Below, one piece after another: positions 9,619-19,442 of a DNA stretch of 64,000 nt. Every line of letters starts with the position of its first letter. Position 1 is the first letter of the stretch. The stretch is from an uncultured Clostridium sp. (lineage in GTDB: Bacteria > Bacillota > Clostridia > TANB77 > CAG-508). The position numbers and the translations under genes are program-made. The DNA lies in the NCBI GenBank assembly GCA_900553015.1, contig USBY01000005.1:1-64000 (forward strand). The letters run 5' to 3'. The notes under the pieces were generated by a model, which saw only the letters and a list, made by a program, of their open reading frames with translations, made no database searches and had not been told where the DNA came from.

Positions 9619-10461
9619 TTAATAATCTTCATCTATTATATCATTAAATTCAGTTATAATCTTTGCGCCATCTTTTATTAATTTATTTGTTCCTACTGAC
9701 ATTTTGCTAGTAATATTACCTGGAACAACATATATCTCTTTCCCTAATTCTAAAGAAAAATCTACTGTTATCATTGTTCCACTTTTTTCATTTTCTGCCT
9801 CTACAACTACAAGCTTGTCTGCCAAAGCACTTATTATCCTATTTCTTGCTGGAAAATTATTTTTTAATGGCTTGGTACCTACAATATATTCAGAAATAAT
9901 ACAACCTCCATTATTTACTATTTTTTCAGCAATTTCTCTATTCTGATATGGATATATATTATCTAATCCATTTCCTATAACAGCTATTGCTCTACCTGAT
10001 GTGCTATTTACTGAATTTTCTTTTAATACTCCTAAATGAGAATTAACATCAATCCCTAATGCTAAACCACTTATTGTATGAATATTATTCTTAGATAAAA
10101 AAATCCCTATTTGTCTCGCAATATTTATACCATAGTTACTAGCTTTTCTTGCTCCAATAACAGCAATTTTATTTTTTTTATTTAAAATTCTACAATTTCC
10201 AATTGCATATATTACAATTGGCGCATCATATAAGTTCTTTAATTGTTGTGGATAATATTTATCATGATATCTTATAACTTGTATATTTTTTTCTTGCATA
10301 TACTTAATGTATTTATCTATCTTTTCCTTCTGATTTAAATTAAAAATACTACATATTTCATTTATATTCTTATAAGTATGTAATAACTCTATTTTCTTTT
10401 TATTTGTCATTTTTTTATATTCTGCTAACATGATCCAATTAACTAATTCTTTATAAGTCAT
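9619..10461 (-). CDS. dprA: DNA-processing protein DprA (Smf), short form
   Basis: 280 aa. The Rossmann-like core is clear: AVIGARKASNYG, ISGLALGIDVNSH, AVIGNGLDNIYP, FPARNRIISALAD, and ESGTMIT-like KSGTMITVDFSLELG. DprA loads RecA onto incoming single strands during transformation and is found widely in non-competent bacteria. The usual C-terminal winged-helix domain is missing, so this is a minimal form. I chose the ATG at 10461 because AGGAGG lies 5 bp upstream; the longer reading (to 10482) starts before that site. Confidence 0.92.
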   Translation of the reverse strand: MTYKELVNWIMLAEYKKMTNKKKIELLHTYKNINEICSIFNLNQKEKIDKYIKYMQEKNIQVIRYHDKYYPQQLKNLYDAPIVIYAIGNCRILNKKNKIAVIGARKASNYGINIARQIGIFLSKNNIHTISGLALGIDVNSHLGVLKENSVNSTSGRAIAVIGNGLDNIYPYQNREIAEKIVNNGGCIISEYIVGTKPLKNNFPARNRIISALADKLVVVEAENEKSGTMITVDFSLELGKEIYVVPGNITSKMSVGTNKLIKDGAKIITEFNDIIDEDY

Positions 10462-10480
10462 ATAACCTCCTAAAAAACAC

Positions 10481-10509
10481 AAAAGGAGAAGTAAAAACTT
10501 CCCCCTTTA
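10481..10509 (-). terminator. Intrinsic terminator between folD and dprA
   Basis: AAGGAGAAGT and ACTTCCCCCTT pair imperfectly around an AAAA loop, with a T-rich tail on the minus strand. It lies 20 bp past the folD stop and overlaps the leader of dprA. Confidence 0.55.
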
Positions 10510-10529
10510 TTTATATATAAACCCTTTTA

Positions 10530-11378
10530 TTATTTACTTTGATTTTTTGCTGCTTTTACGATATTATTCATAAGCATTGCTATTGTCATAGGACCAACTC
10601 CCCCCGGAACTGGTGTTATATATGATGTTTTTTTAGAAACTTCTTCAAAATCTACATCTCCTGTTATCTTACCATTTTCCATTCTATTAATTCCTACATC
10701 AATAACTGTAGCACCTTCTTTTACCATATCTGCCTTTAAAAACTTTGGTTTTCCCATTGCAGTTACAATTATATCTGCATCCTTTGTAATTTTCTCGATT
10801 TCTTTTGTTTTAGAATGACATATAGTAACTGTTGCATTTTTAGATAAAAGGCATTGTATTAATGGCTTTCCTACTATATTGCTTCTACCAATTATAACTG
10901 CTTTCTTACCTTCTGTTGGTATGTTATATTCTTCTATCATCTTTACAATACCATAAGGCGTACAAGAAACAAAGCAATCTTGTCCTAAAGCTAATTTTCC
11001 TACATTTATTGGATTAAATCCATCTACATCTTTTCTATAATCTATTTTTTTAAATGCTTCGTTTATATCCAAATGTTTAGGTAATGGACTTTGTAATAAT
11101 ACACCATTAATACTTTTATCATTATTTAATTCATCTATTAGAGCTAATAATTCTTCCATTGTTGTATTTTCTGGTAGTAAATGTTCTTCATATTCTATAC
11201 CAATTTCATTACAAGCTTTATTTTTATTTCTTACATATATTTTTGATGCTGGGTCATCTCCAACTAAAATGACTGCAAATTTTGGTTTGATACCTTCCTT
11301 TTTTAACTCATCTACATCTTTTTTTAGATTTTCTCTAATCTTTTTTGCTAAACCTTTTCCATCTATTATTTCTGTCAT
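10530..11378 (-). CDS. folD: Bifunctional methylene-THF dehydrogenase / methenyl-THF cyclohydrolase
   Basis: 282 aa, typical length. Signatures are VGDDPASKIYVRNKNKAC, LLQSPLPKHLD, KDVDGFNPINVGKL, IGRSNIVGKPL and TPVPGGVGPMTIAMLM. It interconverts methylene-, methenyl- and formyl-tetrahydrofolate in one-carbon metabolism. GGAGG precedes the ATG. A promoter TTGCAA-17-TAAAAT lies immediately upstream in the 55-bp gap to dinB. Confidence 0.98.
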   Translation of the reverse strand: MTEIIDGKGLAKKIRENLKKDVDELKKEGIKPKFAVILVGDDPASKIYVRNKNKACNEIGIEYEEHLLPENTTMEELLALIDELNNDKSINGVLLQSPLPKHLDINEAFKKIDYRKDVDGFNPINVGKLALGQDCFVSCTPYGIVKMIEEYNIPTEGKKAVIIGRSNIVGKPLIQCLLSKNATVTICHSKTKEIEKITKDADIIVTAMGKPKFLKADMVKEGATVIDVGINRMENGKITGDVDFEEVSKKTSYITPVPGGVGPMTIAMLMNNIVKAAKNQSK

Positions 11379-11401
11379 TTTTTGCCTCCGTTTTTTAAAA
11401 G

Positions 11402-11430
11402 ATTTTATACTATATATCTTGTTTTTGCAA
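11402..11430 (-). promoter_or_regulatory. Promoter of folD
   Basis: Minus strand TTGCAA, 17 bp, TAAAAT, fitting in the gap between the dinB stop and folD. Confidence 0.5.
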
Positions 11431-11433
11431 TAT

Positions 11434-12639
11434 CTAATCTTTTCTATTTATATTTTTAGTATGTTTCATATCCCCAGCTCTAGTTATAGTTTCGTACCCA
11501 TATTTATCTTTAATTAAGTCTACTACTTTATCTAATTTTTCTTGTTTTTTGGTATCATTATTTTCAAATATTGAAATTTGCTTTTCATCTTCTTCACATA
11601 AATTATCTACTCGAATTCCAATTAATCTAATAGGCTCACCTTTGTATAATTGCCTTACTAATTGTTTTGCAGCATTAAATATTTCTTTAGTTGAATTCGT
11701 TGAAAAATCAAGTTTTCTTTGATGTGAATAATTTTTAAATTCACTTGTTCTAAGCTGTACACTTACAACATTACAAAGCATCTTTATTTTTCTTAACCTA
11801 TATGTTGTATGTTCTGTAAGTGCTAATAAAACTTCTTCTATTTTTTCTATATCATTTATATCTTGTGATACTGTAGTGGAATTTCCTACACACTTTGGTT
11901 TCTGATATGTATATACAACTTCTGATTCATCTATTCCGTTGGCATATTCCCACATAGTTTTTCCAAACTTACCAAATTTTTTTATTAGTAAGTTTTTATC
12001 TACCTTAGCCAGATCTTCTATTGTTTTTACATTCATATTATATAATTTAGGAAGCGTTCTTCTTCCTACCATAAATAATTCGGATATTGGTAATGTCCAC
12101 ATTTTTCTTGGAATTTCTTTTTCGTATAATGTATGTACTCTATCTGGTTTTTGAAAATCTGAAGCCATTTTAGCTAATAATTTATTATGTGCAACACCAA
12201 TATTAACTGTAAATTTTAATTCTTCTTTTACTCTTTTACTAATTTCGTATGCGACATCTATTAATCTTCTACCATTTAAGAATTCGGTCATATCTACAAA
12301 ACATTCATCTATAGAAAATCTTTCTACTTTATATGAATATTCTAACAATAATTTGTACAACATATCTGAATATTTCCTATAAACTTTAAAATTACTCTCG
12401 TAAATTTTTATTGTAGGACATTTTTTCCTCGCACTATATAGTGGCTCTCCTGTTTTTATCCCAAATTGTTTTGCCAAATTGCTCTTGGCTAAAACAATTC
12501 CATGTCGTTGTTTTTCGTCCCCACCGATTATTGATGGAATCGTTCTTATATCTAGCTTTTCGCCACATTCTAATTTATATACCGCCAGCCAAGATAAAAA
12601 AGCATTATTTACATCAACATGTAAGATTTCTCTTTCCAT
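11434..12639 (-). CDS. dinB: Y-family DNA polymerase IV
   Basis: 401 aa translesion polymerase. The first catalytic Asp is at residue 9 (LHVDVNNAF) and the second acidic pair is in SIDE (109-112). The palm, finger and little-finger layout follows, with the thumb HhH motif near VGRRTLPKLYNM. QISIFE near residue 358 fits a sliding-clamp binding peptide. Its promoter is a perfect TTGACA-17-TATAAT and carries a LexA-type site between the two boxes, so SOS control is likely. The RBS is weak (GGTGA). Confidence 0.94.
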   Translation of the reverse strand: MEREILHVDVNNAFLSWLAVYKLECGEKLDIRTIPSIIGGDEKQRHGIVLAKSNLAKQFGIKTGEPLYSARKKCPTIKIYESNFKVYRKYSDMLYKLLLEYSYKVERFSIDECFVDMTEFLNGRRLIDVAYEISKRVKEELKFTVNIGVAHNKLLAKMASDFQKPDRVHTLYEKEIPRKMWTLPISELFMVGRRTLPKLYNMNVKTIEDLAKVDKNLLIKKFGKFGKTMWEYANGIDESEVVYTYQKPKCVGNSTTVSQDINDIEKIEEVLLALTEHTTYRLRKIKMLCNVVSVQLRTSEFKNYSHQRKLDFSTNSTKEIFNAAKQLVRQLYKGEPIRLIGIRVDNLCEEDEKQISIFENNDTKKQEKLDKVVDLIKDKYGYETITRAGDMKHTKNINRKD

Positions 12640-12655
12640 TTATTTCACCATCGCT

Positions 12656-12684
12656 ATTATAAAACATTTGTTCTTACATGTCAA
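12656..12684 (-). promoter_or_regulatory. Promoter of dinB
   Basis: Minus strand TTGACA, 17 bp, TATAAT: a full consensus. The spacer contains the LexA-type box at 12662-12673. Confidence 0.8.
12662..12673. promoter_or_regulatory. LexA (DinR) operator of dinB
   Basis: Minus strand GAACAAATGTTT fits the Gram-positive core GAAC-RNRY-GTTY at every position. It lies inside the spacer of the dinB promoter, where bound LexA would block RNA polymerase. Confidence 0.65.
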
Positions 12685-12685
12685 T

Positions 12686-12711
12686 AAAAAAGAGCAAAAT
12701 AATTTGCCCCC
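12686..12711 (-). terminator. Intrinsic terminator of the Cys-rich gene
   Basis: On the minus strand GGCAAA-TTAT-TTTGCTC followed by TTTTTT, 20 bp past the stop of the 12731-13492 gene. It abuts the dinB -35 box. Confidence 0.7.
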
Positions 12712-12730
12712 AATAATCTAAATATTTAAT

Positions 12731-13492
12731 TTACATACAAAATAATACTAATCTATCAATAATCTTTTCCCTCTTAGTAAAAAAATTAGTTTTTACAATT
12801 AATTTTTGAATTGGATTAAAAAAACATTCTATAAGTAGGATACCATTTAGTTTAAATTTTACTTTAATTGCATCACAAGTAAATAGCTTACAAGTAATAC
12901 ATTGCGTAGAACATTGCTTATCTACTAAATATGGACATTCCCTTAACTCTCCATTCATAGTTAGTGGATGCTTAAATTTGTGACAACAGCCCATTGTTAC
13001 TCTTTCACTACAATTTCTTTTTCCTATACATACATCATCTTTAAAATCGCAATAATTATTTTTCGCAAATTTTTCATCTAACTCTTCACATACTTGGTCA
13101 TAAATATATTCTATTTTTTTCCTTTTTTCTTTAATAAAAACTGCTTTTAAGCATTTTATTATATCTGTTTTTCTTTCTTGGGTACTATCATCTATAAGCT
13201 CACCTATTATTTTCTTTTCTTTGTATTCTAATCCTATATCAAGCTTCTTTCTATAGCATTTTTTTAGTATTCTTTGAATGTTTTTTATTATATTTTTTAA
13301 ATTTGTACCTTTTTCTATTTGGATACAAAATAACACAGGTAGTTCTTTTAATTTAATTTTATTTTTCTTATCTTTTATTGTAATAATTTGACAAAACTCA
13401 TTTTTCTTAGAATCGATAAATTTCTTTAATAGTCCTTTTTGAATAAAAATATCATACTCTTCATTTAACTTTTTTATATTTTCCCCTATCAA
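12731..13492 (-). CDS. Cys-rich protein of unknown function
   Basis: 253 aa with a TTG start. I do not recognise the family. The N-terminal two thirds are Lys/Ile-rich with predicted helices. The C-terminal third holds clustered cysteines: CDFKDDVC, CSERVTMGCCHKF, CPYL, CSTQCITCKLFTC, which look like a zinc or iron-sulfur site. Reading back to an ATG at 13582 would translate straight through the obg terminator, so I take the TTG at 13492, which has AGAGGGG 7 bp upstream. It lies downstream of trpS-obg but behind a terminator, so it is at best partly co-transcribed. Confidence 0.65.
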   Translation of the reverse strand: MIGENIKKLNEEYDIFIQKGLLKKFIDSKKNEFCQIITIKDKKNKIKLKELPVLFCIQIEKGTNLKNIIKNIQRILKKCYRKKLDIGLEYKEKKIIGELIDDSTQERKTDIIKCLKAVFIKEKRKKIEYIYDQVCEELDEKFAKNNYCDFKDDVCIGKRNCSERVTMGCCHKFKHPLTMNGELRECPYLVDKQCSTQCITCKLFTCDAIKVKFKLNGILLIECFFNPIQKLIVKTNFFTKREKIIDRLVLFCM

Positions 13493-13514
13493 TTTTAATT
13501 CCCCTCTTATACAA

Positions 13515-13545
13515 AAGTAGACACAGATAAAATCTGTGCCTACTT
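13515..13545 (-). terminator. Intrinsic terminator after obg
   Basis: AAGTAGACACAGAT and ATCTGTGCCTACTT form a near-perfect 14-bp stem with an AAA loop. TTTTG follows on the minus strand. It sits 66 bp past the obg stop, inside what would otherwise be the 5' end of the next reading frame. Confidence 0.75.
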
Positions 13546-13610
13546 GTTTTACTTTATTAACAGCATTTCTTGATATTCTCATATATTAGTACTACTTAGG
13601 CACTATCTTA

Positions 13611-15913
<2,303 letters not shown>

Positions 15914-15946
15914 ATCGCCATCTCCAATCATTGTCAATTCTGCTAT

Positions 15947-15975
15947 ATTATACTATATTTTCTAGTTTTTTACAA
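15947..15975 (-). promoter_or_regulatory. Promoter of trpS-obg
   Basis: Minus strand TTGTAA, 17 bp, TATAAT. It leaves a leader of only about 30 nt. Confidence 0.6.
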
Positions 15976-16046
15976 TTAAATTATAGCTGAAATTTAAAAT
16001 TCACTATTATAATTATATTTATTACTAGCAATATTTGTTATAAATA

Positions 16047-16080
16047 CAAAAAAGACAGGTTCATAACCTGCCTTTTTTAT
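16047..16080. terminator. Bidirectional intrinsic terminator after rpmA
   Basis: AAAAAAGACAGGTT, a short loop, then AACCTGCCTTTTTT, directly past the rpmA stop. Confidence 0.85.
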
Positions 16081-16085
16081 AAATC

Positions 16086-16355
16086 TTAAGCATTAGCTGC
16101 TGTTTCTTCGTAAACACTTACTTGTTTCTTATCTTTTCCGAATTTTTCAAATTTTACAGTTCCATTTACTAATGCATATAATGTATCATCACTACCAATT
16201 CCTACATTTTTACCTGGATGATATTTTGTTCCTCTTTGTCTAATAAGGATATTTCCAGCTAAAACGAATTGTCCATCTGCTTTTTTGACACCTAAACGCT
16301 TTGACTCACTGTCTCTTCCGTTCTTAACACTACCTTGACCTTTTTTATGTGCCAT
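16086..16355 (-). CDS. rpmA: 50S ribosomal protein L27, without N-terminal extension
   Basis: 89 aa, beginning [20 protein letters not shown], the mature form of L27. Most Firmicutes make L27 with a short leader ending in ...FFAHKK that the cysteine protease Prp removes. Here AAAGGAG sits directly before the ATG and no upstream in-frame start exists. The prp (ysxB) gene normally found between rplU and rpmA is also absent; the two genes are 41 bp apart. Confidence 0.97.
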   Translation of the reverse strand: MAHKKGQGSVKNGRDSESKRLGVKKADGQFVLAGNILIRQRGTKYHPGKNVGIGSDDTLYALVNGTVKFEKFGKDKKQVSVYEETAANA

Positions 16356-16396
16356 TAAATTTCACTCCTTTCGTGGATAATATCTCTCTTTATATC

Positions 16397-16735
16397 TTAA
16401 GCTTCTGCTTTAGCTTTTGCAGCAGCTGTTTTTATTGATGTAATTTCAACCTTTGTATATGGTTGTCTATGTCCTTGTGTTCTTCTGTAGTTCTTTTTAG
16501 CTTTGTATTTGTATACACGGATTTTCTTTCCTTTACCATGAGAAACTACTTTTCCTTCTACTTTTACACCTTTAACATTAGGAGTTCCTACTTCGATTTT
16601 TCCATCATTAGATACTAAGATTACTTTATCGAATGTAACTTTTTTTCCTTCTTCTACGTCTAATTTTTCGAAGAATACTACATCTCCTTCTGCTACTTTG
16701 TATTGTTTTCCACAACTTTCGATTATTGCGTACAT
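16397..16735 (-). CDS. rplU: 50S ribosomal protein L21
   Basis: 112 aa; [18 protein letters not shown] opens the protein, with [21 protein letters not shown] near the C-terminus. It binds 23S rRNA next to L20. I chose the ATG at 16735; the in-frame GTG at 16747 lies inside the GGAGGTG binding site. It leads the rplU-rpmA pair, with a structured leader and a strong promoter upstream. Confidence 0.97.
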   Translation of the reverse strand: MYAIIESCGKQYKVAEGDVVFFEKLDVEEGKKVTFDKVILVSNDGKIEVGTPNVKGVKVEGKVVSHGKGKKIRVYKYKAKKNYRRTQGHRQPYTKVEITSIKTAAAKAKAEA

Positions 16736-16833
16736 TATAAAATGCACCTCCCTATTTTTGTATACTCGCTAAGCATAAATACAAGGCAGTTAGCATAGCT
16801 AACATTTAGTTGCCCGACCTAGGCGGCTTACAG
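16736..16833 (-). ncRNA. Probable L21 leader (autoregulatory mRNA structure)
   Basis: The ~98-nt leader between the rplU promoter and start contains GTTAGC-TAT-GCTAAC, a perfect 6-bp hairpin, and a second GC-rich stem-forming block (CCGCCTAGGTCGG). Firmicutes carry a conserved L21 leader at this place. I infer identity from position and structure only. Confidence 0.5.
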
Positions 16834-16839
16834 GTAATT

Positions 16840-16869
16840 ATTTTACCATATCATTCCAAGGTTTGTCAA
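16840..16869 (-). promoter_or_regulatory. Promoter of rplU-rpmA
   Basis: Minus strand TTGACA, 18 bp, TAAAAT. Confidence 0.7.
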
Positions 16870-16873
16870 CCCC

Positions 16874-17407
16874 TTAATTAGCTTTATTTTGGATATCTTC
16901 TAACCATTCATTTAATTCTTTTCTATTATGAAATATTATAACTTTTTCTTTAGCTATTTTATTAATATTTTCTTCGATTTTTTTGCGCTTTTTTGTCCTA
17001 AATGTAATCATATATTTTAAGAAATGCCAATCAATTCTTTCTTTACACCCAGGAAGTTCTTTTTTCTCTTTATTAAAATTACGTATTGTCCTTTCTAATA
17101 CTCCTTTTATAATGCTAGTAGTAGAATAATCTAGCCAAATTACTAAATCTGCTCTTTCTAATCTTTTTGGTAATGTTCCTACATAATTACCATCAATTAT
17201 CCAGTATTCTTCTTCTGCCTTCTCTAATATTTTTTTGTCTCTTTCTTCAGTAGGTATTTTTTCCCAATTTGGTTTAAAATTCACACTATCTAGATGAGTT
17301 GCTGGTATTTTTAATATGTTAGATAATTGCTGTGCAAGTGTTGTTTTTCCTGTTCCTGGCCCTCCAACTATAGAAATTCTTTTTACATCTTTTAATTTTT
17401 CTTTCAT
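16874..17407 (-). CDS. P-loop nucleotide kinase-like protein (topology-modulation/FlaR type)
   Basis: 177 aa. A Walker A loop (GGPGTGKTTLAQQL) near residue 11 is followed by HLDSVNFKPNW, WIIDGNY and an RADLVIWLDY Walker-B-like strand, then an Arg-rich lid. This is the adenylate-kinase-like family often annotated as topology modulation protein. The true substrate is unknown. GGAGA lies 7 bp before the ATG at 17407; the longer frame has no such site. It ends 5 bp before the rplU -35 box. Confidence 0.8.
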   Translation of the reverse strand: MKEKLKDVKRISIVGGPGTGKTTLAQQLSNILKIPATHLDSVNFKPNWEKIPTEERDKKILEKAEEEYWIIDGNYVGTLPKRLERADLVIWLDYSTTSIIKGVLERTIRNFNKEKKELPGCKERIDWHFLKYMITFRTKKRKKIEENINKIAKEKVIIFHNRKELNEWLEDIQNKAN

Positions 17408-17529
17408 AATCTTTCTCCTTAAACATTTTATTTTGTCTAATTTAGTCAATCGATTATTTGCAATTTCTATTTACTTTGCACATTATATATGATAACTTAA
17501 TAATTATCAATCTATAGGAGGTATGTGCT

Positions 17530-17568
17530 ATGAAACGAAAAACAAAAAGCACAATTGAATTCGTCTAA
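17530..17568 (+). other. 12-codon ORF with the only good RBS of the locus
   Basis: GGAGG precedes an ATG at 17530 that opens MKRKTKSTIEFV and then stops. It is out of frame with the following gene and overlaps its TTG codon. Either a frameshift separates this start from its gene, or it is a leader peptide used for translational coupling. Confidence 0.45.
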
Positions 17569-17896
17569 AGCACCAAAACCAGAAAGGGTTTTCACTCGGA
17601 AGGATTTCGAAGTAAGACCTGTAACAAAGGAAGACAAATGGTGCCACTTCGCGGAAGGACCTAATAAAGCAGCTCCATATGGTTACATTGTTGCCATTCC
17701 AAATTATTCAAAAAGAATGAACCTTAATCTTAATGGCATCATTGTTCGGACAAGGCTTTTTAAAAAAGTTTGGTATCTGCAAGTGCTAGAGTCACCAGGA
17801 TGCAGAAACTACCAATCTGCTGAATTAAAAAGAAGCCATACTGGTAATAAAAAACGAACCGAGGATAAATATTTAAATATCTCTCGTCAGTTATAA
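17555..17896 (+). CDS. Hypothetical protein, start uncertain (frameshift or coupled TTG start)
   Basis: 113 aa in the open frame, beginning NSSKAPKPERVFTRKDFEVR after a TTG. No RBS stands before the TTG. The well-placed GGAGG-ATG at 17530 is in another frame, with A-rich runs between. I do not recognise the family. The protein is basic and carries KWCHFAEGPNKAAPYGYIV. Base composition is richer in G+C than in the neighbouring housekeeping genes. A 14-bp-stem terminator follows. Confidence 0.55.
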   Translation: MNSSKAPKPERVFTRKDFEVRPVTKEDKWCHFAEGPNKAAPYGYIVAIPNYSKRMNLNLNGIIVRTRLFKKVWYLQVLESPGCRNYQSAELKRSHTGNKKRTEDKYLNISRQL

Positions 17897-17910
17897 TCTT
17901 ATCAGAACAA

Positions 17911-17955
17911 TAGAAAAATGCTGGAACTAGCATTGCTAATCCAGCATTTTTCTAT
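17911..17955. terminator. Long bidirectional terminator
   Basis: TAGAAAAATGCTGG and CCAGCATTTTTCTA form a perfect 14-bp stem; the 16-nt loop can form an inner TAGC/GCTA pair. It serves the plus-strand gene ending at 17896. The -35 box of the next gene begins at its last base. Confidence 0.85.
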
Positions 17956-17983
17956 TGAAATTATACTAAAAAGAGCTTATAAT
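17955..17983 (+). promoter_or_regulatory. Promoter of the RluA-type gene, nearly leaderless
   Basis: TTGAAA, 17 bp, TATAAT. The start codon at 17993 is only 10 bp past the -10 box, so the mRNA would have a leader of about 0-3 nt and no RBS. Confidence 0.65.
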
Positions 17984-17992
17984 TATATTATT

Positions 17993-18856
17993 ATGAGAGA
18001 TTTAGTTGTAGATAAAAGATATGATAATAAAAAATTAAGTAAATTATTACTAGATACATTTCCCGCATTAAAATATGGGATATTTGTTAAAGCTTTAAAG
18101 AAAAAAGATATTTTAATAAATGAAAAACGTGTATCTAAGGATTGCATTGTATATGAAAATGATAAAGTTAGAGTATATATTATAGATGATTTACTTTATA
18201 AAAAATATGAGATTCCAGTAATATATGAAGATGATAATATAATCATTTTTAATAAACCTAAAGAATTAGAAGTTACAGGTATCGATTCTTTAACTACATA
18301 TGTTAATGAAAATTATAGTCCAAAATTTATGCCATGCCATAGGCTAGATAGGAATACATCGGGCTTAATTATTTTTTCTAAAAGTGATGAGGTTAATAAC
18401 ATTTTAATGGAAAAGTTTAAAAATCACGAGATAGAAAAACGTTACCTTGCCAAAGTTATTGGAATTCCAGTTAAAAAGAAAGATACCTTAGTTCACTATT
18501 TATTTAAAGATAATAAAAAATCAATGGTTTATATTTCAGATAAACCAAAGACTGGATACAGGAAGATTATTACATCATATAAAGTTATAAGTTCTAACGA
18601 AAAAGAAAACACTTCTATTTTAGATATTAATTTAGAAACTGGTAGAACTCATCAAATAAGAGCACATTTAGCATATATTGGTCATCCTATAATAGGTGAT
18701 GGAAAATATGGTAATAATCAAATTAATAAAAAGTTTAATCAAAAAACACAATTATTATGTAGTTATTATATAAAGTTTAATTTTATTTCAGATGCAGGTG
18801 TTTTGAATTACTTAAATAGAAAAGAAATTAAGTTAGATGATATTAATTATATATAA
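17993..18856 (+). CDS. RluA-family 23S rRNA/tRNA pseudouridine synthase
   Basis: 287 aa. An S4-like RNA-binding domain covers about 11-60. The catalytic Asp is at about 119 in CHRLDRNTSGL, and LETGRTHQIRAHLAYIGHPIIGD is the family's C-terminal signature. It isomerises uridines in structured RNA; the target is not predictable. A longer frame back to 17918 would start inside the upstream terminator, so I take ATG 17993, the first in-frame ATG after the promoter. No RBS is present, which fits a leaderless message. Confidence 0.9.
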   Translation: MRDLVVDKRYDNKKLSKLLLDTFPALKYGIFVKALKKKDILINEKRVSKDCIVYENDKVRVYIIDDLLYKKYEIPVIYEDDNIIIFNKPKELEVTGIDSLTTYVNENYSPKFMPCHRLDRNTSGLIIFSKSDEVNNILMEKFKNHEIEKRYLAKVIGIPVKKKDTLVHYLFKDNKKSMVYISDKPKTGYRKIITSYKVISSNEKENTSILDINLETGRTHQIRAHLAYIGHPIIGDGKYGNNQINKKFNQKTQLLCSYYIKFNFISDAGVLNYLNRKEIKLDDINYI

Positions 18857-18865
18857 AATGAAAAT

Positions 18866-18890
18866 ACCGGATTCACAATGTGAATCCGGT
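18866..18890. terminator. Terminator between convergent genes
   Basis: ACCGGATTCACA and TGTGAATCCGGT form a near-perfect palindrome, GC-rich for this genome. It lies between the RluA gene and the orphan gene at 18911. Confidence 0.8.
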
Positions 18891-18910
18891 TTGACAAGTT
18901 TTGGTTAGAT

Positions 18911-19276
18911 TTACAGTGGCTCTGTAACCACTTCAATCTTTATGACACGCTCCCAACCGGCATGTTCGAAGCGATATTCCGCTTCTTCCTTTCCTGTCGC
19001 CGGATTGGTGATTGTTCGTCCCGTCGGCACACGGTTAGCTTTCGCCCTAATAACGGGCTTCGCGTTATTCCGCGGATTTGTCAGGTCTGCCAGAATAGCG
19101 GGAGGTAAAACCACCGCTAAGACATCGCAGTCAGCACCTGCCTCTACGACGTCCTTCCATCCGGATACGGTCTGATCAAATTTCTTTATTTCAATCATCT
19201 CTCCATATATCCGCTTTAAGTCCTCCACCTGAGCTTCTGTCATCTCGTGTCTGCTAAGCCATAAAATCTTTGTCAT
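18911..19276 (-). CDS. Orphan G+C-rich gene A, unknown function
   Basis: 121 aa, not recognised. It begins MTKILWLSRHEMTEAQVEDL, with beta-alpha character, and has DCDVLAVVLPPAILADL in the middle, so a Rossmann-like fold is possible. A charged, proline-containing loop (PTGRTITNPATGKEE) follows. The coding sequence is clearly richer in G+C than its surroundings. GGAGG lies 8 bp before the ATG. It is monocistronic, with its own promoter (19359-19387) and a GC-rich terminator. One of five such orphan cassettes in this window. Confidence 0.75.
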   Translation of the reverse strand: MTKILWLSRHEMTEAQVEDLKRIYGEMIEIKKFDQTVSGWKDVVEAGADCDVLAVVLPPAILADLTNPRNNAKPVIRAKANRVPTGRTITNPATGKEEAEYRFEHAGWERVIKIEVVTEPL

Positions 19277-19358
19277 TTTTGTTTCCTCCTAATATTATAT
19301 TCATTTTGTCTTTTTGTCCTTCTGTGTTAGTAAGGAATTTGTATCAAAGACTATTATT

Positions 19359-19387
19359 ATTATACCGTACTTTACATAAAAAGTCAA
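19359..19387 (-). promoter_or_regulatory. Promoter of orphan gene A
   Basis: Minus strand TTGACT, 17 bp, TATAAT, continuing AATAATAG. The -35 box lies within the downstream arm of the ftsH terminator hairpin. Confidence 0.8.
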
Positions 19388-19427
19388 TTATTGTAACTAT
19401 TACTAGTATTCCAACAATTGACTTTTA
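19378..19427 (-). terminator. Terminator after ftsH
   Basis: AAAAAGTCAATT with TTG, and CAA with AATTGACTTTT, pair across a ~20-nt loop; TTTTTATG follows on the minus strand. The 3' arm doubles as the -35 region of orphan gene A. Confidence 0.7.
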
Positions 19428-19442
19428 TAACATATATTTATT

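Noticed and set aside
15914..16046. T-box riboswitch before trpS
   Set aside because: A good promoter lies only about 35 bp before the start, leaving no space for a T-box; no T-box sequence is seen.
17918..17992. Longer start for the RluA-type gene
   Set aside because: The first codons lie in the upstream terminator stem and upstream of the promoter -10 box.
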